From: an uncultured Rikenellaceae bacterium
Lineage (GTDB): Bacteria > Bacteroidota > Bacteroidia > Bacteroidales > Rikenellaceae
Reading direction: 5' to 3'
DNA length: 9,250 nucleotides
Assembly (NCBI GenBank): GCA_910588925.1
Contig: CAJURV010000071.1
Coordinates: 1 to 9,250 of the forward strand
The notes below the pieces were generated by a model that worked only from the letters and a program-made list of their open reading frames with translations, was not told the DNA's origin and made no database searches. The translations under genes were made by a program, and so were the position numbers. Shown here piece by piece: positions 4,972 to 9,250 of the stretch (its first letter is position 1; the number at the start of each line of letters is the position of its first letter).

Positions 4972-6297
4972 TTAAAAATAAAATCTCGCCTGAAACTCTA
5001 CCCTATGAGTCTCGCTCATAGAATAATCTTCCACTGACCTGAAACGTTCATCGTACTTTTTCATCCACTGGGCATTGGCATAGCTATACTCTAACCCGAA
5101 TCTCATTCGACTACCCATATAATAATAAAGACGTGGAGAAAGACGGCTAAACCAACGCAAATCGCAATCCCTGTAATATCCCACCGAAGTGTCTATATCG
5201 GCGAGAGAGCCCAAATTAGACTGATAACCGGCGAAAAATCCGAAAGCTATATTACTGTAACTGGGTGTGGAAAAATCAAACCATGCCGACATACTGTATA
5301 TATTGGTATAACGGTAATCGCCGTACTCCGAATCGCCGAGACGCTTACCATACCCGCCTATTATGCCATAGGGAGTAAGGTTCTGACCATATATGCCCCA
5401 AACCTTGAACTTATATCCGTTCGCTGTAAAAGCGAGAAAGGCATTGACGTCGAAAGTGGCTACCATACGAGAGACCTTATTACCCTCAGCATCGGACGTG
5501 CGCGGCTCGAAAAACTTATATCCTGCCGCAAATCCCCCCATTATCTTATCGGGGTCGCCGAACTCCACACGGGCATGAATATCGGGAATAGCCGCGTTTA
5601 TCTGCGCCTTCTCAGGCCCTACACTCTTATGTGAGCTGTAATATTCGGCCGCCACGCTAAGGTCTATATTACGTTTGAAATGGCGTGAATATCTGATTTG
5701 AGGCCCTCTGTTAAGGGTCGCGAAAGGGGTTCCTCCGTTGAATGTAACTGTAGCCGGTACCATGTTTTCCGGAAAGGTAAGGTGATTTGTCTGCCCTATC
5801 CGGAAAAGATTATCGCTCCAAGCTATGTCTATATAGGCCTGACGCAGACGCAACATATAGTTGAAAGCATCGCTCGAACCGAGAAAATCGGCCTCCAGAT
5901 ACGTCGACAACTTTGCCCTACCTACCTCCACACCGCCGACACCGAACGACAGACGTGAAGAAAAAACACTGAAATTCAGACTACCTCTGTCATTTATATC
6001 GCGACCGTCGGGACCGTATTCGGGTTTGAGCGGATAATAGAACATAAGATTCTCCCTCGGCGATTTGGAAGCATAAGAGTTATACATGAACCGGGCCTCC
6101 AACCATCCCCCTATCTTATACTCCGGCTTACGTTCCGAACTACGGACACCATCCCCGGAACCAGACTCGAGCCTCTCGATACGCTTTCGCAGAGAGTCGA
6201 GCTCCGCTTTTCCGACCGTAACCGACGAATCGCCCTGTTGACCGTAACAAATAACGCCCGTAACGGACATAAACAACAAAAACAATATTTTCTTCAT
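4972..6297 (-). CDS. Outer-membrane porin (DcaP/OprP-like beta-barrel)
   Basis: A 441-residue exported protein. Residues 1-19 are a signal peptide (MKK, hydrophobic core, cleavage probably before Q20). A short heptad stretch follows (about 31-45, LDSLRKRIERLES), as in trimeric porins of the DcaP and phosphate-selective (OprO/P) types. From residue 60 on there are alternating amphipathic strands, with conserved-looking YLEADF (133-138), RLRQAY (150-155) and GQT (168-170), and the chain ends in phenylalanine (RFYF), the usual C-terminal signal for barrel assembly. It probably forms a diffusion channel; the substrate cannot be told. I start at 6295-6297 because the signal peptide begins there and a perfect -7 box overlaps the upstream ATG at 6324. 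It diverges from uvrB. The exact porin family is less certain than the fold. Confidence 0.8.
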   Translation of the reverse strand: MKKILFLLFMSVTGVICYGQQGDSSVTVGKAELDSLRKRIERLESGSGDGVRSSERKPEYKIGGWLEARFMYNSYASKSPRENLMFYYPLKPEYGPDGRDINDRGSLNFSVFSSRLSFGVGGVEVGRAKLSTYLEADFLGSSDAFNYMLRLRQAYIDIAWSDNLFRIGQTNHLTFPENMVPATVTFNGGTPFATLNRGPQIRYSRHFKRNIDLSVAAEYYSSHKSVGPEKAQINAAIPDIHARVEFGDPDKIMGGFAAGYKFFEPRTSDAEGNKVSRMVATFDVNAFLAFTANGYKFKVWGIYGQNLTPYGIIGGYGKRLGDSEYGDYRYTNIYSMSAWFDFSTPSYSNIAFGFFAGYQSNLGSLADIDTSVGYYRDCDLRWFSRLSPRLYYYMGSRMRFGLEYSYANAQWMKKYDERFRSVEDYSMSETHRVEFQARFYF

Positions 6298-6320
6298 GAT
6301 ATAAGATTGATCCATCCGGC

Positions 6321-6329
6321 GCAAAGTTA
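6321..6329 (-). promoter_or_regulatory. Porin promoter -7 box
   Basis: Minus-strand TAACTTTGC fits TAnnTTTGC exactly. The transcript would begin near 6315, about 17 nt before the porin ATG. No clear -33 TTTG is visible at the usual distance. Confidence 0.6.
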
Positions 6330-6354
6330 CGATTTTTATATTTATACAGCCTCC

Positions 6355-6518
6355 GTTGAAAAAGGCGTAAAGCCCCGAACATAGCGAAAGGCATCAAACA
6401 CACATTAAGCCGTCCCATCACGAAACACGATATGTAAAAACATATAATAACATCGCTAAATATGGGTTTTAATACAACCACAACAAAATAACCGACATAT
6501 AAGTTGATTCTAAAAAGG
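6355..6518 (+). repeat. Decayed repeat fragment upstream of uvrB
   Basis: Positions 6362-6415 (ggcgtaaag, gccccgaacatagcgaaagg, catcaaacacac, ttaagccgt) are a worn version of the block at 4471-4545 of copy B. The end, 6493-6518, matches 495-520 of the copy A tail (shared cgacat, aagttgattc and aaaaagg). It thus joins the head block of the repeat to its tail with the middle missing, and ends next to the uvrB promoter. Confidence 0.5.
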
Positions 6519-6539
6519 TTTCATGACCTCAAAAATCAT

Positions 6540-6547
6540 TATTTTTG
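6540..6547 (+). promoter_or_regulatory. uvrB promoter -7 box
   Basis: TATTTTTG fits TAnnTTTG exactly. The -33 match is weak (TTTC at 6519-6522, spacer 17). Transcription near 6553 would give a leader of about 14 nt and exclude the in-frame ATG at 6504. No SOS-box-like palindrome was recognised. Confidence 0.55.
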
Positions 6548-6566
6548 TACGAGAAAATACAACCTG

Positions 6567-8609
6567 ATGAACTTCAAACTGACATCTGCATATACCCCTA
6601 CAGGCGACCAACCGGAAGCAATATCCTCTTTGGTGCGCTCCATAAAAGATGACAACTCACGACACGTAACGCTGTTGGGAGTGACCGGCTCCGGCAAGAC
6701 ATTCACCATGGCCAACGTCATAAACGAGCTTAACCGTCCGACATTGGTGTTGAGCCACAACAAGACTCTCGCCGGCCAGCTATACAACGAATTCAAATCG
6801 TTCTTTCCGGAGAACGCAGTAGAGTTTTTCGTATCTTATTACGACTACTACCAGCCAGAAGCCTACCTACCTCAAAGCGACACATACATAGAGAAAGACC
6901 TGGCTATAAACGAGGAGATAGAGAAACTTCGTCTCAGCACCGCATCGACGCTTCTGTCGGGACGTCGCGACGTTGTGGTCGTCAGCTCGGTATCGTGCCT
7001 ATACGGTATAGGCAATCCGTCAGATTTCCATGAGAACACCATAAACGTAAAGGTCGGTGAACTGTTCGGACGCCAACGTTTTCTACAAAAAATGACAACG
7101 GCGTTATACAGTCGGGACGAACTTGACTTCAAACCCGGCACATTCAAAGTCAAGGGCGACACCATAGACATACACCCGGCCTATTCCGACACCATATACC
7201 GTGTTGTTTTCAACGGCGAGAGGGTAGAGGGCATATTCATAACAGACTCGCGCACATCTATACGAAAAGAGGCGCTCGAGACATTAACCCTCTATCCGGC
7301 AAGCAACTTCGTAACCTCGCCCGAACGTCTGCACAATGCCATAGAGGAGATACAGGACGACCTGTACGACCGTGTCGAATACTTCAACTCCATAGGCAAG
7401 TCAATAGAGGCGGGCAGACTTAAAAGCCGTGTGGAGTACGACCTCGAAATGATAAAAGAGGTAGGTTATTGCTCCGGCATAGAGAACTATTCGCGTTATT
7501 TCGACGGTCGTAGCGCAGGCAGCCGTCCGTTCTGCCTTCTCGACTATTTCCCGGACGACTATTTGATGATCATAGACGAAAGTCACGTAACGGTACCGCA
7601 GATAAGAGCAATGTACGGAGGCGACTACGCACGTAAAGTCAACCTGGTCGACTATGGATTCCGTCTTCCGTCCGCCATGGATAACAGACCTCTCAAATTC
7701 GACGAGTTCGAACGTCTGCAAGGACAAACAGTTTACGCCAGTGCCACACCGGCGGATTTCGAGCTGGCTAAAAGCGAAGGGGTAGTGGTGGAGCAGATAA
7801 TACGTCCCACCGGACTGCTCGATCCGGTCATAGAGGTCAAATCCACGGAGAATCAGATAGACGACATACTCGTTCAGATAAGAGAGGCCGAATCGTACGG
7901 AGACAGTATCTTAATAACCACACTCACCAAGCGCATGGCCGAAGAGCTAACCAAGTATCTCACGCGCATGGATGTCAAATGCCGTTATATACACTCCGAC
8001 GTCACAACCATAGACAGGCTCAAACTGCTCGACGAATTTCGCGACGGCGTATTCAACGTGCTAATAGGAGTCAATCTGCTACGTGAAGGGCTCGACCTGC
8101 CACAAGTAGCCCTCGTCATAATAATGGATGCCGACAAAGAGGGTTTCCTACGCTCCCACAGGTCTCTGACACAGACTGTAGGACGCGCAGCACGTAACCT
8201 GCACGGCAGGGTCATAATGTATGCCGACACCGTAACCGACTCCATGCGCGTAACCATAGACGAAACCCTACGCAGACGCAACATACAGAAACGATACAAC
8301 GAAGAACACGGCATAACCCCTAAACAGATAAAAGGCGCCGTATCGAAAGCCCTGTTCCCCGACAGTAAAGCCAAAGAGAGTAACGACGGAATAGTGGAAT
8401 ACGACCTATCGTATAATTTGCCTCAAAAACATGCCCAAGCGGCGGAACATACTGCGTCTTACTCCGCAACAGCCCCTCTGACATCTCAACAACTACATGA
8501 AGAGATAGAGAAATACAAAAATCTTATGACCGAAGCCGCCAAAAAACTCGACTTCGCAAAAGCGGCAGAGTATAGGGATAAGATGTATGAGTTTCAAAAT
8601 AAACTTTAA
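6567..8609 (+). CDS. uvrB: Excinuclease ABC subunit B
   Basis: UvrB is the damage-verifying helicase-like subunit of the UvrABC nucleotide excision repair complex; it receives DNA from UvrA and recruits UvrC for incision. The 680-residue product carries Walker A GVTGSGKT (38-45), the beta-hairpin region YYDYYQPEAYLPQSDTYIEKD in two parts (91-100 and 101-111) that clamps DNA, the DESH motif II (337-340), YASATPADFE, RPTGLLDP, the helicase C-terminal motifs LREGLDLPQV and QTVGRAARN, and a C-terminal UVR domain (about 644-680) that binds UvrC or UvrA. Length is typical. I start at 6567 because the product begins MNFKLTSAYTPTGDQPEAI like other UvrB proteins and the promoter lies between it and the earlier ATG. 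It appears to be transcribed alone. Confidence 0.98.
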   Translation: MNFKLTSAYTPTGDQPEAISSLVRSIKDDNSRHVTLLGVTGSGKTFTMANVINELNRPTLVLSHNKTLAGQLYNEFKSFFPENAVEFFVSYYDYYQPEAYLPQSDTYIEKDLAINEEIEKLRLSTASTLLSGRRDVVVVSSVSCLYGIGNPSDFHENTINVKVGELFGRQRFLQKMTTALYSRDELDFKPGTFKVKGDTIDIHPAYSDTIYRVVFNGERVEGIFITDSRTSIRKEALETLTLYPASNFVTSPERLHNAIEEIQDDLYDRVEYFNSIGKSIEAGRLKSRVEYDLEMIKEVGYCSGIENYSRYFDGRSAGSRPFCLLDYFPDDYLMIIDESHVTVPQIRAMYGGDYARKVNLVDYGFRLPSAMDNRPLKFDEFERLQGQTVYASATPADFELAKSEGVVVEQIIRPTGLLDPVIEVKSTENQIDDILVQIREAESYGDSILITTLTKRMAEELTKYLTRMDVKCRYIHSDVTTIDRLKLLDEFRDGVFNVLIGVNLLREGLDLPQVALVIIMDADKEGFLRSHRSLTQTVGRAARNLHGRVIMYADTVTDSMRVTIDETLRRRNIQKRYNEEHGITPKQIKGAVSKALFPDSKAKESNDGIVEYDLSYNLPQKHAQAAEHTASYSATAPLTSQQLHEEIEKYKNLMTEAAKKLDFAKAAEYRDKMYEFQNKL

Positions 8610-8635
8610 ATACGATATTTCTACATTACATACAA

Positions 8636-8678
8636 AGAGTATTGTTGTTCCGGCATTTACAATACTTTCTTTTATTTA
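8636..8678 (+). terminator. Probable uvrB terminator
   Basis: agtattgt (8638-8645) pairs perfectly with acaatact (8659-8666), extendable by a G-T and an A-T pair, with a 13-nt loop. A T-rich run (ttcttttattt) follows. The stem is AT-rich, so it is weaker than the other terminators here. Confidence 0.5.
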
Positions 8679-8853
8679 AGTGACCGGAAATCAGAAATGG
8701 TTCTTTTTCATTTTGTCAGGAACTGTATGTAGGTTTGGGAGATAACCTTTTTTACTTGACGGTATGTGCATCGGTATAACTTTTATGTCCGGATGATAAA
8801 CGTAATTCATTTGTATCATATTCAAGGGTGATTCTGGCAATACCTTATCGGTG

Positions 8854-9250
8854 TCACAAGGGTCGGAGCCTGCGGGGGACCGCTTAAGCGTTACGTTATT
8901 TAGATTCGCGAAAGTGATTTAAGCGGAAATGTCTATGGTTGCTGGAACTTACGCGGGCCTCCGATGGGGGAAATTTCTGCCCACCGCGAGGTGCGGCCCG
9001 CTCATCCCTCGTGCCTCGGGATTTAACGGCGGAAGTTGTGTTTTATGCCTCTCGCTTTGCTCGGGCTTTGGTGTGGGGAATACGCTTTACGGCGTTTGGA
9101 TTGGTCTTTGTTAGGTAGCGTTATGTGCTTTGTATTTTGCAGTTGTGTTTAGTGTAGTTGGAAATTTATTAGCGTTTCAGCTTTAGTCTCGTTTGTTTTT
9201 GTTGGGGACGTTTTTGTATTGCTCGTGCGGGTGCATCCCCTTCGGGGACG
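8854..9250 (-). repeat. Repeat family copy C (inverted; continues past window)
   Basis: Read on the minus strand this matches copies A and B from the gtccccgaaggggat block (9235-9249) to the gtcccccgcaggctccgaccc / ttgtga end (8854-8880). It is closest to A in the segment 8885-8952 and to B in 9085-9250. The core has a replacement/insertion relative to A and B, between the stem arms at 8953-8959 and 8995-9001. A frame collinear with a copy-B reading frame has a stop codon at 9150-9152, so the repeat is probably noncoding. Confidence 0.85.
8953..9001. repeat. Conserved stem of repeat copy C with longer interior
   Basis: gcgggcc (8953-8959) and ggcccgc (8995-9001) are the same arms as in copies A and B, but the interior is 35 nt instead of 18 and contains its own small stem cacc/ggtg. 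The arms are kept while the interior changed. Confidence 0.7.

Noticed and set aside
1..9250. CRISPR array, tRNA, rRNA or transposase genes
   Set aside because: The repeats are three long, widely spaced copies without regular spacers; no T-arm-like motif or rRNA segment was recognised, and no frame resembles a transposase or integrase.

Overview
The window looks like a chromosomal segment of a member of the Bacteroidota, most likely the order Bacteroidales. Three observations point there: the protein families and their order (a DUF721 protein, RecF, a membrane-anchored TPR protein, then RibH), the lack of clear Shine-Dalgarno sites, and upstream -7 boxes of the Bacteroidota form TAnnTTTG(C) at five of the six genes (perfect at recF, the TPR gene, ribH, the porin and uvrB; one mismatch at the DUF721 gene). 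I cannot name the genus from sequence alone.

Layout. Positions 1-534 hold a truncated intergenic repeat (copy A) and its AT-rich tail. A DUF721/DciA-like gene (535-834) and recF (946-2052) lie on the minus strand. A divergent region with two perfect -7 boxes and an 18-bp perfect palindrome separates recF from a plus-strand TPR gene (2276-2956). A terminator and a second promoter precede ribH (3133-3630), which ends in a double hairpin/terminator. Positions 3712-4922 (1.2 kb) have no credible gene but much structure: an unassigned perfect -7 box, a run of small perfect hairpins, a very long palindrome (4074-4183) and repeat copy B (about 4313-4695). A minus-strand outer-membrane porin (4972-6297) and plus-strand uvrB (6567-8609) diverge from 6298-6566, which also holds a decayed repeat fragment. 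After a probable uvrB terminator, copy C of the repeat (inverted, 8854-9250) runs off the window end.

The genes are housekeeping functions: recF and uvrB in DNA gap repair and nucleotide excision repair, DUF721/DciA-like perhaps in replicative helicase loading or nucleic-acid binding, ribH in riboflavin synthesis, the TPR protein at the inner membrane and the porin at the outer membrane. They do not form one pathway. RecF and the DUF721 gene may be co-transcribed; the others appear to have their own promoters.

The unusual part is the noncoding material. A multi-copy, hairpin-rich repeat family (A, B, C plus decayed fragments) keeps an outer stem while its interior varies, and it is next to a near-perfect palindrome with a stem of about 40 bp. 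I see no transposase, CRISPR array, tRNA or rRNA. I do not claim a known system here; the intergenic repeat and palindrome are the best candidates for something undescribed.
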